This document shows positions 35,042-47,245 of a DNA stretch of 64,000 nt, piece by piece (positions within the stretch are counted from its first letter, which is position 1; every line of letters begins with the position of its first letter). The translations under genes and the position numbers were made by a program. A model generated the notes under the pieces. That model searched no databases. It saw nothing but the letters and a program-made list of their open reading frames with translations, and was not told the DNA's origin. The stretch is taken from assembly GCA_037903475.1 (NCBI GenBank), contig JBAJFG010000503.1:62001-126000 (forward strand), in the 5' to 3' direction. Origin of the DNA: Ancylostoma caninum. Its lineage: Eukaryota; Nematoda; Chromadorea; Rhabditida; Ancylostomatidae.

Positions 35042-35128
35042 TTTTCTGACAATTATTGACATAGGAGCAGTGGTCGCCTCTAGAGTTGTAGATAGGAGGA
35101 GAGCAAGTAGTGATGAATAACGACACAC

Positions 35129-35205
35129 CTCGCACTTGTCATCTTCATCTTTGGTCTCTCCGTTGGTGAACACCTGGAGCTCTTGGACAGCCGTTTGATT
35201 AGCTC
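35129..35205 (-). CDS. Isolated candidate exon, gene unknown
   Basis: It lies between an acceptor ATTAG and a donor GAG|GTGTGT. The minus strand encodes 25 codons with exon-like composition (ANQTAVQELQVFTN followed by an acidic, lysine-rich end, DEDDKCE). The family is not recognised, and no partner exons were found. It lies 640 bp upstream of the globin gene 1 start on the same strand, so it could be an unrelated upstream gene or chance. Confidence 0.28.
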
Positions 35206-36694
35206 CTAATGAACGCGTTTAATCTCCTGGCGATGTGGAAATGAATGGCCCGAAATGACCTCGAGCGATCACGAGAAAATGTGTTGATTTATTCGAGGAT
35301 AGGAGAAACCTTAGTGCATGGACGTTTTAACTCAACTTGGTAATTTTTTCCAACTATTCAGAAAAAAAATGTGCCAAAAATGAGCAAGCCAAATGTGGTT
35401 ATGACAGCGATGATACGAACTTCGGAGAAGGGTCAACAGAAAGGAATGACGCAAAGTATTAACAAATGTTCTAGGGCTTCTTTTCTTTGCTGATGAGTTC
35501 TGGGAGAAGTCCTACGCTCTTTGCTCAACTTCCATTTAAGGGAGCAGTACAAATTGGAAGTTGAACTGCTTTTTTTGCCTTTTTTTTTAAAATTTCTCTT
35601 GAGGTTTGATATACATGACGGCTTCGTACCACGGTCAAGTTATTTATAGTCACAAGCTCAGAAAAACTTGCAGAACGACTTCAACTATGGTGGGATTCAT
35701 GTAACCAACCCAGCCAAACCAAGTGTTTTTGCCGTATATAGACTACGCAATGTTAGAAAAACGCGAATGTTGGTTCGCTGGCCTGCTTTGCTGCCTCATG
35801 TGCTCATGAATCCCAGCACACGAAGCCTGGCAGACCATCTGCCATGTCGCCCTTCTGCATGCTGTCAGAATGAATACACTAAAACCAAAATAAATGAAGA
35901 TAGGGGTTGCTTTTTGTGTAAGGTTTCACAGGTACAAACCGACATATATGTGTTCCAAATTCTTTAAAAGAGTACACTCAGCGCGCGAAGTTGAGCTCTT
36001 TTAGTTCCATCCCTATAGATTCCTTAAGAGGCAATGTATCGCAGAATAAAACCGAAGGCAGGAACCGTAATCGGTCCAAATTTAGTTTCATATCAGGCAG
36101 ACTCATAACTTTCAGCTTCAGCATGAAATTTTAAGTGTTCTCGCTTTGCAACAATTTTGCCGCGCATCGCGTGGTTCGCTGCGAGCAGCTTCGGGGGCCG
36201 TTCACGACGGAATTTCTCAAAATAGGAAACGTTCAAATTTCACAATTTAACGTGAAGTTTGCAGCAAACTGTTTATAGGTAAGTGAAAGAGTCAAATATA
36301 AATATAAATATGCATATAAGCACGCTTTTTTAAGGTTGGTATTTCATGATGTACTGGCACTCACACTGTATTTGAAGTTTCTGTTTTTTTTTACTAACAC
36401 CACATAACCGTCTTAGTGTTTTTTTTTGGCGCGCCTTGAGTGTAAACAATGAACAAATAAATGAATAAATATGGTTGCCGAGATGTATTCCGATTTTTGG
36501 CACACTGCATTTTAACAAATTTATTGAGGATGAAACGAAAAGAACGCAACTTCGCAGATTTATAGAGGATGAAACGAAAAGAACGCCGAGCGTACTTTTT
36601 TAAAGAATTTCGCGAGGATATTGTACTTGCTAGTGGAAATTGGCGCATGGGAATCATCTACAACAGCAGTAACAAGTGATAATTACAGAAATAG
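35206..36694. other. Stretch without a recognised gene
   Basis: An open frame at 35,668-35,967 has no domain. A GC-rich patch at 36,155-36,205 and a 30-bp direct repeat (GAGGATGAAACGAAAAGAAC at about 36,526 and 36,564) are visible. Confidence 0.4.
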
Positions 36695-36843
36695 CTTGTT
36701 TACCACTCTTTTGAACTGCGAACCAGTCCATCATTAGGGTGCCATAGCGGTAAGTGCACTACGTATTTAGGAAAGTCAGCAGGTCTACCACAGCACCAAC
36801 GCTATCATTTTGAATCTAGCAGCTCTACCCTCGCACCGGCTCC
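36695..36843 (-). repeat. tRNA-derived SINE-like repeat, copy 2, with a duplicated head
   Basis: On the minus strand it matches 34,932-35,041. Its head is duplicated: GAGCCGGTGCGAGGGTAGAG is followed about 45 bp later by GTTGGTGCTGTGGTAGACC. The pair forms an inverted repeat about 1.7 kb apart upstream of globin gene 1. Confidence 0.55.
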
Positions 36844-37245
36844 ATAATTTTAATCAACTCCTACAAGTAGATAGAAATTAAGTGTGTTTGTTGGTAATTT
36901 GAAAAGTTTCTAATATTATCATCACAGAGATAGCAAGGTATTTCAGATTTGGCTGGAAGAATTTGTCCTAAACCCTACTATTTGTCAAACCTACTATGAA
37001 TCCTACTATTTGTCAACTCTGGAGCGAAAAGCTTCATACCTTTCCATGAACGTCTTCAAATGCCACTAATGATTTTGACTTGATGAATCCTTCATGTATA
37101 AAATAAGTGAGGAGAAAAGCCAAAATTTCATTGTATTGAAAGTAAAAAAGCTGGTGAAGGTTTTTAATAATAAGAGTACAAATAGTAGGGTGATGAGCAC
37201 AACCCTACATATTCACATTGCAAAAGTCAAGCACGAATAAGGAAG

Positions 37246-38102
37246 TTACTCGGAGCAGAGAACAAAAGTGCACCGTACTCCCGTTGCAACAGCAATCAAC
37301 GCGAGGCCAGCCACCATTACATACTCGGCCCCCGTCGTCCGTAAACAGAAATCCTGTTCCCGAGTGGCTAAAATTAATAGTCTAAGTGAATTTACCCGCA
37401 ATGTTGCTGCGCAAGGTCTCACGGAGATTGCAGATGCGAACGGCAATTGGAATGACAAACGTTTGAAGAAGATTTCTAACACATGAACTGCCAACTAATA
37501 AGAAGTAAGATAACATGAAGGCTTTCTCATAGTAGGTGCGGCATGGAATATAGCCCTGAAAGACTAGCTCCATTAAGAGTTGGATCCGAAAAATAGGAAA
37601 AAAAACGATTAATTTATCCGTTAATTGATTTTCTTCCGTTTAAGGAGATTTCGTGAAAGAAGGAAGAAAACAAAGGTGCTAGAATTTGAGGTGAACGGGG
37701 TGTCGCATCAAACGGCGAAAGAAAACCTCACTGCAAACTCTCTATGAGAAAACCGAATTTGACTTAGTTGGTTAGGTAGAAAAAGAGAAAAAAAACACCC
37801 ACACAAAAAAATAAGTTAGCTGAGAAGGTAGGTGATAATGGAATGAGTTGCGTGAAATTTACTGGTGCTAACTCTGAATAGTGTTGCATATCGTTCTGGT
37901 AATAAAGCGGTTTCCAGCAAACAAGTGTATGCACGCATCCTTGCGATAACCCAGGGTAATGCTCTGAAAACCCCCGAATTTACCCATCATTAGCGCAAGC
38001 CTCACCATTTTTACTCTGGGTAATCTCAGTGATACAATGAGTCCAGACCGTGGGGTAGCTGCGAATTCCACGAACCGCACTGCCATAATGCGAAACATAT
38101 GC
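37246..38102 (-). CDS. Multi-pass membrane protein, possible nematode 7TM receptor (3' part)
   Basis: Four minus-strand exons join in phase: 38102-38036 (67 nt), 37963-37873 (91), 37555-37396 (160) and 37367-37246 (122, ending TAA). Readable segments are QCGSWNSQLPHGLDS, LLETALLPERYATLFR, YYEKAFMLSYFLLVG, FVIPIAVRICNLRETLRSN, and AEYVMVAGLALIAVATGV at the end. Three or more hydrophobic helices are present. The ER-ATLF pattern near a YE pair recalls nematode serpentine chemoreceptors, but this is only a hint, and an unrelated membrane protein is possible. Upstream exons are expected beyond 38,102 (38,190-38,590 is a candidate) but were not resolved. Consistent reading phase at three junctions is the main support for a real gene. 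Confidence 0.5.
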
Positions 38103-39286
38103 CTACAGCTAGTTTTTCTACGACGAGGTCAATCTACTGGAGGTCGAAGACCGTCGCTGCCACTGAACGCTATTCATACGGCGCAACTACTTATACGAAT
38201 GAACACCGGCAAGGTCACTGCCGCCTTTCATCGAAAGCGGTTTTTCAAATTGCGGTAGCGGTGCGCACATGGTAAAGTCAAGGTTGACACTCATGACAAC
38301 GGGCACTCCATGCCTAAGTGGAAAACGAGGGTGAGAGAGCACTCGATAGATTTTTCCCACACCAAGGTTAGCAACGAGTGCGCGCCTGTGGAAATATCTC
38401 TTCAAATATTCATCATAATGATATCCCCAGCATCATAAGGGTGTGGAGTTTTATGAGGAACTGAAGAAATGGAGAGTTCGCAGTGACCAATTGTCTGCGA
38501 AATGATTGCATGTTTGTACTCCAGTCCATTAACTTCAAGTACTACTAAAAACACTGTCGAGCACCTCAGTGATTTCCAGTGATGCACATTTCCTCAATAT
38601 TGACAATGATAACGTGAGGTCGTATTTTTTTTTTGCTGACAAGCACGTTGAATAAGAAATTTAACGTTAATATAGCTGGTCCCTCTAATCCACGACTAGG
38701 CTTCAACGTCCTATAGAAAATTCCCAACCGAGGATCTGTTTGGGGTGGGGTGAAGTGAAAAACGAGACCTCAGAAGACGGAAATCAGACGTTAGAATTGG
38801 TGTACAACGTAGTTCAACGTACAATCAGCATCGATGGTGGTGCTTTTTCCACGATACGGGAAGTATGCGGCGCGGTCGCGCAGCTAGTGCTGGAGTAGGC
38901 GCTGTAATGGCAAATCAAGATCTTTTTCAATAGTTTTTATCTAATATTTGTTGTTAACTATCAACAAAACGAAAACTAACTAACTATAAAAAACCTATGG
39001 TTTGTTACCATGGAGAGATTCGTGATTACGTTTTTGCAAGTAATTTTCGACTATTACATTTCGTTCTTGCAATACACTCTGTTCCAACATCATTTTGAAC
39101 CTTGAAAAAAAATGAACCCTTGGGCTCGACGAGATGTCAATGTACGCTCCAGGCTTGATTGTTCTGCTGCGCACTCCTGAGTGCATACTTGTAAAACCTA
39201 TGAAGTATGTCCATTGGTTTTATGTTCACTGTCGCGTACTTCTTCACTATCAAAGAGGAGTGGTCGTTATAATTGCCAGCTTTTAT
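38103..39286. other. Probable 5' region of the membrane-protein gene
   Basis: GC-richer coding-like patches occur on the minus strand at 38,190-38,380 and 38,440-38,590 (for example QLVTANSPFLQFLIKLHTL). I could not join them to the exon at 38,102 with matching phase. Confidence 0.3.
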
Positions 39287-39288
39287 TA

Positions 39289-40183
39289 CAGGGTGCGTCT
39301 TAATTATTGACGCACTGAAGCAATGCTGTAAAAAGGGCAACATCCCGAAAACCACTATATATGCATATCCAAAATGAAGGTCATTTCTTAGCGAATACAA
39401 AAAATTCACTCCTATTCGGAGCGCTCTCTCCTGGTGAAAGCAGCCACGAAGACGTCAGTAGAGAATATCGCCGATGCGCCGCAACTGAAGTTCGTCCATT
39501 CTTCTTCGATATTTTAAAGAGGGTAAGCTTTAGGAAAACGATACTCTTATGGAAACTAGGGCAGGTCTCGCTCTCCAAGTATCACATAAAGGCATGTCCT
39601 TGTTCGCAACTCTTGTCGTGATCTCGCCAAAGAAAGGCATCTATGTTTTACTATAGAAAATTTTTTCCTTCCATTGTTTCTCATTCAAGCAATCTTCTAA
39701 GGGCACATTTTCTTGCTTATCTTAGTTCCACAAGACGAATTCATAGGTACTTTGGCAGGGCTTGGCTGTTGTGCAAGAGACAAAAGTGGTACGGCCCAGT
39801 TTCAAAAATCTACTTGAGGGACTTCAATTTGGCATAGAATAGGCTTCGTTATGAACCGTGTTCCAGTCTATGTATGAATTCATATGGATGTCTTAGAGAG
39901 CAAGAGCTGCGCTATCATCCACAGAAACATCAAGCTCCCAAAGGCTTATCTGTTCAAGATCTGGGACAAAGTAGACCTGGGTTAGTTGCGCGCAGAGGCT
40001 GTGCGATCCCTCGTACTCTCTGTGAGTGCTTCAGCAAGAAAGGAGCTTGCTGTGAACAAGAGTACATTTATTCGGATCTCCAAGACATGGGCTTTATTTT
40101 GCATACGCTTATTTGGAAGGTTTTTGCGTCTTGTATTTTCTACAGACTTATTTTAGATGCGTCAATAATTCTGACGCACCCTG
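39289..40183. mobile_element. CAGGGTGCGTC-ended Tc1/mariner-type element, copy 2
   Basis: Inverted ends CAGGGTGCGTCTTAATTATT and the complement of CAGGGTGCGTCAGAATTATT sit between TA dinucleotides. It is 895 bp long and homologous end to end with 25,124-26,026. No intact transposase was found. Confidence 0.86.
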
Positions 40184-40185
40184 TA

Positions 40186-42487
40186 TATTCCAGTCACGTG
40201 ATACAACATTACATCAAATACATAGAGGGTAAAAGGAAGTGGAGGTGGGAGTTAAGAGGTGGGGAGTCCTACGGGGGTTGATTTCTCCCATCGCCACTCC
40301 TAACCCTGTTCATAATGGACTGCTTGGAACGCATAACGATCTTTGCGTACTTGTGCAGGTGAGCAAAATCCTAAGTTTTCTCGGGACGTGAAGTGACAAT
40401 GTGGATTTGTGACCCATTGACAGTGCAAATACAAAAAAAAAACAACAAGCAAAACACTACAAAAGGCGTTGCACTCATCACATGCTTACCTACACCACCT
40501 ACGTGACAATTTCCTCGCTGCGCAACCACGCCGCATCCCTTGCGTGTTCTGCGCAGTTCAACTGCGTCATTGGAAATGGTCGTTAGAGAACGACCGCCTT
40601 CACATCAACTTAGAAACGCCATTAGTTTCGCTGACACCTATGGAAGAGACGGTGATTAGGTGGGTAATTTTTGTACTATGGCACTTGAAACCAAGAAGAA
40701 AACGTCGTCTTGCTTTGATCGTTTGATCTTGCTTGCGCCACGTACAGCAGAGTCAGTACTATTCAGGAAGGCCCACGTAAGGGGTGGTAGGATTGGAGTA
40801 ACAGAAATATTCAGAAGGCAATTTTTCGCTGTAGGTCACTCGTGGGGGTTGCTTTCACTACTGCGACAAAATTCCTTTCAGAGCTTTCCTGAATAAGAAA
40901 CTATTGCAGCTACTCAGCGGTGGACATGAGGTGCGATCCGCTTATAGGACTGCGAAGCGCTTCTCGTGAGAATAAGACAGGGAAGGACGAGGGAGACGAT
41001 GCCATCATCAAGGATACAGTGGGCTTCGCAAGTTGATATTCAAGTTCTACAGGGTAGCATGAAACTCCTTGGCCGGTTTTCGTGACCATTTGTGATCATG
41101 ACGTTTTTGAACAATAGCGTCTGCTTTCCAGCTAGTATTTTTCAAAAAATTCACAGGATAGTTCCTAGTTGTATGCCATACTATCGTCCCATAAGTCCCA
41201 TCCTATAAAAAGGTAAGAGCGATTTGCTCAACAGTTCTTTCGTATCACTGTCCGTCGGGTTCGGCCTCCATGCGGTGTAATCGTAGCAGGGTAAACAAAA
41301 CTAGCTGAGTAGACAAAGTGGCTATGTGTGGTTGAAGTCGTGACATTGGAAGATAAAACCCTCCTGGTTTTTACCAGATAAAGGGGGAGCATTAAAGGTG
41401 CAATCTGAGTTCCGGAGAGAAATGACTGCTTGTTCAATTTCCCCACGGTACTGAAGGATATATTTCCGCCCAGGAGGGACATCAAGAGCCCATCTTAGAA
41501 TCTCTTCGTAAGGGTAAATAGCGAGCCCACTCTACTTTCCCAATCATTGACTTCCATGTAGCTCTAATTGGAAACCTCAGACAGTGTGGCATGAGGACTC
41601 TGAGAACGAAGGTTCCATTGGTACGTGCACCTATGTTAGAGCTCTGAACACCACATTGAAGAAAACTCGGGAGGAAATTCATGACAAGTTGTCGAGGTCT
41701 ATGCGCACCTCTGATGTGTGGCGTTTTTGCTTCTGTAACACCAATAAGAGTCTAACTTCTGGGATCTCATCAGCATTTTTTGGTCGTCAATTCCTTTGCT
41801 AAGCGGTTGTTGCAGCTTCGTTATTTTTCGTCTAGAGCATTTGCAATAGTTGAAAATCGACCGAAGACTTTCGAGCGAGGTTGTACACACCTTCGTAGCG
41901 AGAATTGTGAGCATCCATGACTTTCCAGTATCAAAGCCGCCTACTCAGTACGTCCTGATTTCTCAGCAGCTGGTTCCCCAGGTACATAGTTAAAAAGACC
42001 TAACCTAACTACCCGATTACTGAAAAAAAATACATTTGGCCTCCGTGAAGACACAACAGCGACCGAGTTCAGGCTATATTTTTAGCAAGTTGATTCATGG
42101 GCTCAGGGCATTTCAAATACTATGGTATTGAAGCAGTGAGCCTGGAATCAATTCTGCAGCAACAGAGGACGGTAGGAGGTAGGAAAAAATTGAATAAGCA
42201 CAGAAAACTTTGAAACAATCAGCGTTGTATGCTCTTGTTCATCTTCAGCTAGAGTTTTTTTTTGTTTTGCTCATAAAGACATCATTGGCTGCAAAAAGCC
42301 AAACAGTGGAAGTGGAACCATCATACGTTGCTTGAACAAGCGGAAAGAGCTATTTTCGCCCAACAAAACATCATAAACGAGCACCAGTCACTCTCCCTTC
42401 TATAAAGTCGCTCATTGTGGCATACTAAACAATATTACAAGTAAAACGGAGGACAATTACTACATTCAACCGGTTCTCTTTCTTTAT
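40186..42487. other. Stretch without a resolved gene
   Basis: A G-rich patch at 40,222-40,280 and a coding-like segment at 40,530-40,650 (plus) were seen. No domain or joined exons were found. Confidence 0.35.
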
Positions 42488-42489
42488 AG

Positions 42490-42609
42490 GTGCGTCCTTC
42501 GCCAAAGACCTGTTCCCAATCCAACTAGTGGTTGATCCTTTCGACGAGGTTGTTTTGAGAGAACGAGGAGCGACGACGTCAAAGTACAAGTACCTGACAA
42601 GAGCGTAAT
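42490..42609 (+). CDS. Candidate terminal exon, gene unknown
   Basis: After a good acceptor (TTTCTTTATAG) the plus strand stays open for 39 codons with coding-like composition (ASFAKDLFPIQLVVDPFDEV, then KYKYLTRA) and ends at TAA. The product is not recognised. Upstream exons, expected within 40-42.4 kb, were not found. An isolated chance frame remains possible. Confidence 0.33.
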
Positions 42610-45337
42610 GTCGTGAAAAGAACATTCTCTTTCCTATTCTTTTTTCGACGACTGAACAGCAAAAACCAGAGCTTTTTCAGGTTTAGCTGAGTGCGCTTCT
42701 AGATTTCCATAATTTTCTGCTACCTACAGAATATAATAATAGGCTCCAGCAGCACGCTGGAAGAGGTCACGACGCTACAAAACGTAGTATTTTTTCCTTA
42801 CTGCATAGATTGCTGGAGCACTTCACGATCAAAAAAAAATCTGGAGGAATAAGAGCTTTCCATTTATCGAAAGCGTGGGATGTTCAAAGACAAATTAGCA
42901 GTTTCGTTTTTAAAGAACAAATGTCTGAAATTAGTAAGCTATATACCACGGAGCCGGCTCCTACTACTCCTGAGGGTCCTACAAAGGGAAATTGAGATCT
43001 ACTTATCTGGCTCAAAAAAGAGCAACGTAGAAAATGCACTGCGAGGAATTATCCCGTTAGAATACCACTTTTTACACGAGGTAGAAGCGATGACTTTTAG
43101 TATGACTGAATGGCACCTTACTCAACTCACAGCCTATCACTTTCCTGTTCAGCTCACAAACAAATTGAATTAAATAAATAGAAGCTATTATACAATACGG
43201 CAACCGATGGTTAAAAAAAAACGCAAAGTAGTACCATCTTTGTTTCTTTTTTGTTTCGACTTTGCTGAATGAAAAGAGGACAAATATGTGCATGTTTTTG
43301 AGACCAATGTCTAAGATTTACACATACAGATGTTAGAACCGCTGCTACAATTCGGCAAAACTGTGCCATTAGAAAAATGGGGTGTCCTGGAAAAAGGGCA
43401 AGCTCACAGCTGCAATTCGCAAAAGGTGGAGTATTTAAAAATATGTAAGTGTTACAGCTGAGTAATTGAAAATAAATATATTAAATGCTTTTTCGGGAAT
43501 ATGATATTAGAAATAATCTAATAATGATTTCAGTAAAAACAAAAAGAAGTATTATGATCTGTACGAATGAGTTATTTCGAACAATCTTCAGGACAAATTG
43601 GTTAATCAGGGCCGCATATTCTATTATTTGATGTTGAGAAGAACATCACGCAACACAAAGATTGTTGAACGGAGAGAACGCGAAAATTACACGAACGCAA
43701 CGATTTTTGACCGACGGGTTCATTTTCACATGCCGCTCGTTGTACGCCTGCCACTTCTCATCATAACCTTTGATCGAGGACGGAAATAAAACCTTGGTCT
43801 TCCGCGATGCACTCAGTTCCGTGTTGAAGATCAAAAGTACGACAAAAACCAAGTGTGCCCCTGTCTTTCCTACTGGAAATGGGCGAAGCGAATAAGATGA
43901 GATTTTAATTGTTCTTGCCCATCAGTATTACAACCGAGAGGGTCGCAACATGGCGTATTTGATTGACTTATATATGTATTAGGATTAGGATGACGCAAAA
44001 GGAATGGCGCTTTTCGTGTTGACTCTATTTTCCTTCACAACTTAAATAAGCGAAAACTTCGATAAACCATAAATGTGATTTAGTTAACAGCGGTCATTGC
44101 TCATCGCATGAGCAGGTCTCTGACGCCGTCCGCCTATATCTCGTGGAACAGCGAAGCCAAAAATAACAAGAACCTTGTCTTCATATGGTCATGTTTGGCG
44201 AATTTTTTCTTCTGGAGTAAGAGCATGTGGAGCTGAGGAAAGCTGTAGAAATACTACAATTTTCTTGAAGAATACGATGACTACACAAGAGTTTCCCAGT
44301 TAATTTATCGAAGTTCAAGTCAGCCCTAGAAAGCAAATTTTGGCCAAAATTTGGTTCTGTAGGAAATGGGTTGTTTAGCATTTCGAGCGTTTTTCCAGCA
44401 GGCAGTTCGAGAATCTTTGGGGCTGATATAGCTATAGGTGTTGCTAAAGGTGTACTTTCTGGAAAGCAGGTTGGAGAGAATCATCCAGCAAGAATCCTAG
44501 AAATAACAAAAAAAAAATGCTTCAAAAACTGCTCATCTACATTCCTTCAACAGTGAGGCAGTTGCACCAGAGCTCACGTATGGAGTAGTTATTGGCATAA
44601 CGACCTAACTCAAAGAAGGTGTCCTGGACAGTATTGCTTTTAGTGTGATAGAAAAATCAAAGAAATTTGAAAAATTGAGCACGAAATTTTTGGACATTTT
44701 CAATTATTTCACGTCTGCTAACTGCAGGGGAAACCTCTCATACTCGCAGAATAAAAGAGCTGCTTCGCTCTACATTATCATATCTTTTCGTAATATTTTG
44801 TCTAAACCAAATAATATGTTCTTGAAAAAAGTGGCGCCATTTCTTTTGCATCAACCTATCACCTAGTGTGTGCAATATCAAGGGAAGCTTTCTCGAAGTT
44901 TCTCTACAACAAACTCTAAGGCATTGTTATTTGCTTCCAATAATAAACAGTGATCATCAGCCGCTGAAAGAAAAAACGAAACATTTGGCGCTATACAATT
45001 TCAAATTCCCCTCATTTCCTCTCCAATTCCAATATAGCAGACCAGTGCAAGAGAACGAGTCTCTATGATGCTGCACTCAAGCTCATGAATCACACAGTGG
45101 AGCTCGAAATTCCTCCATATTTGTTGATCTTCAAGCAGCAGAATTCAACAATAACTGCCAAAATGCGCTGCCTAAATTAGCAATATGAACGGCCTTGTCC
45201 TCTCTCTACCAAACATTCAACGAGATGACGTTATGGCCGATACAGCGCACTGGCAGCAATTTCAGCGGAGGTCTGGTTGGTCTAACTGAAGGACGGAGGA
45301 CGCATCAAAACGACAATTTAGCTGACAATAAATACAT
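42610..45337. other. Gene-poor stretch
   Basis: Nothing was recognised with confidence. A minus-strand frame at 43,646-43,852 has coding-like composition but no domain. Confidence 0.35.
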
Positions 45338-45339
45338 TA

Positions 45340-46430
45340 GGTTGTCGGGAAAGTTCTCGCGGTTTTTCAAGCATTACATTTTACTGATTTTATAAAAAAG
45401 GAAAACACGTTAGGGTTGTTTAACCAGCGATCCAAGTTACCCTCATCATCGAACGCTTTTCCTCGTACGGCGTTAAAAATCGGCGGGAGTAGGTGGTAGT
45501 CCCTTGCGGCAAGGTCAGTGCTGTACATTGGCTGAGTGGACACTTTCCTTCCAAAGTCGAGTAGACTCTGGCGAGTCATTCTTGCTATGTTAGGACGAGC
45601 GTCGTCTTGCAGGAATCGGACTATGTCGTAATTCGGATTCTTTACGATTTTTGCTTCCAATTTATCCTGCTGCTGACAGCACAGGTCTGCCACAAGAGCA
45701 GTGCAGCAGGACAGTAGCGATGATGCCTTTGCAGCCAAACTAAGCAGTGACCATAAATTTCAGAGAGTGAAGACCTGACTTTGGCTGCAGCTCAGGCTGC
45801 TCGTCCTTGTTAACCCAGTGTCGTCGGCGCTTGATATTGACGTACGGACAGAATCCTCATCTTTGGCTGCGATTGTATGAGAGGCGAGGGGCAACTCCGT
45901 ATCCATCTCTCCACGTCGCCAGAGATTGCGTTCGGTCATACCTTGACGTCTCATACCTACCTGATGCAGGTGATCGGCGATTGTGATAACGGGAGCATCC
46001 AAGAGTTGCGCTCCTTCACGCGTAGTTGGGGTGGATCTAAATCTGCCAGCTGTCACAGTCGATCATTGTCGACTACGGATGCGCATCCCGACCACGTGAA
46101 AAAATAGGGGTTTAGGATGCCAACACAAAGGCGTCTTGACCAATCTTCTGCAGCATGTTCGGACGTCATACCATCCCCAAATAAAATGTTAGTGCGACGA
46201 CTCGATGCGGCTGGTGGCTAATCGGTCTATTTGAAGTCGTAGACGGAAATCTCGCTAATATAGTGTTTTGAAAGCTCATTTTCCTGAAAAGGGTTGTGCG
46301 AGAGCTCATAGAAATGTCACTAATAAAGTTGCACATACCAGATCTCCTTATATACACACAAGTTGCTGCAAAATTGCGTGGGGTTGAAGAAATCACACTT
46401 TTGGAAACCAGTCGATCTTTCCCGACAACC
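45340..46430 (-). mobile_element. Mariner element, minus strand, inactive
   Basis: Inverted ends GGTTGTCGGGAAAGTTCTCG and the complement of GGTTGTCGGGAAAGATCGAC define a 1,091-bp element, with TA kept at 45,338-45,339 and CA on the other side. The transposase lies on the minus strand. Its last catalytic block, LQDDARPNIARMTRQSLLDF, and MYSTDLAARDYHLL are clear within the open segment 45,738-45,367, but the N-terminal half is scrambled. It is a different subfamily from the mariners at 8,940 and 29,353, judged by the ends. Confidence 0.88.
45367..45738 (-). pseudogene. Mariner transposase C-terminal fragment
   Basis: This is an open segment of about 123 codons containing the D(34)D region, ending FFIKSVKCNA. 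The upstream DNA-binding half (about 46,300-45,740) is broken by frame changes, so no full enzyme can be made. Confidence 0.82.
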
Positions 46431-46720
46431 CAATACATCTGCACAGAAGTCACCTGATGGAAAAGAAAACTCACAAAATACTAATTATTTACTCATTTAT
46501 TTGTTTATTTGAATGCACCCTAAGGTGTGCCATACAGAATCACTCCAGTGGAATAGTAGAGGCTTAGCCCAGAGAGGGAAACAGTGGTAAAACGCATGAG
46601 TAGACACACAAATTAATTAGAAAGACTGAGTGAAGCTTACTAGAGAAAGACTACTGAAAGAGGAAGTCAAAAAGACAGCTGAGCTATATAAAACCAGATA
46701 ACGGTAATGCACGATATATA

Positions 46721-47243
46721 CAGGGAAGGCCATAAATACGGTGACACAGGAAAGCGTATGCAGAGAAAGCATTTATATGTAATCTGAAAGATGGTTGCAG
46801 CATTTATGTTCATTAGTTCACATCTAACATAAGGCAGCCCTCCACCTCGGGATATCCCCTTTCAGTTCCGATAGAGGCCCCAACGTGCTGAACGAAGTCG
46901 TTGACCTTAGAGCGGAAGTGGTGGAGGTTCAGCTCAGGCAACATTTTTTGGAGTGCTTGCTCATCTAATCCATATTCTAGAGAGGTTATGAACAAGCCCT
47001 GGTCTCACATATCACCGAAGCCTTAACACTACTGACTGAGACCCAAGCAAATGAGGGGTCAATCTATAAAACCAATAGGACCTAAAATATATTTTCGGCT
47101 GAGTCCTAAGTCAAAAATGACTCTTGAGCCGGAGCATTGTGAAACGCTACAAAACGGTAACCCAAATGAGTTCAGCTTCGAGGCAGAACAATTTCCTTCG
47201 GTGGAGAAACGAAACTTTGTTACCGTATTTATGGCCCACCCTG
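46721..47243. mobile_element. CAGGG-ended Tc1/mariner-type MITE
   Basis: The left end CAGGGAAGGCCATAAATACG and the complement of the right end (CAGGGTGGGCCATAAATACG) are flanked by TA on both sides. It is 523 bp long. No transposase was recognised. Confidence 0.82.
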
Positions 47244-47245
47244 TA

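Noticed and set aside
45760..46056. 98-codon minus-strand frame in the mariner N-terminal half
   Set aside because: It lies within a dead mariner, and no continuous DNA-binding domain can be read.
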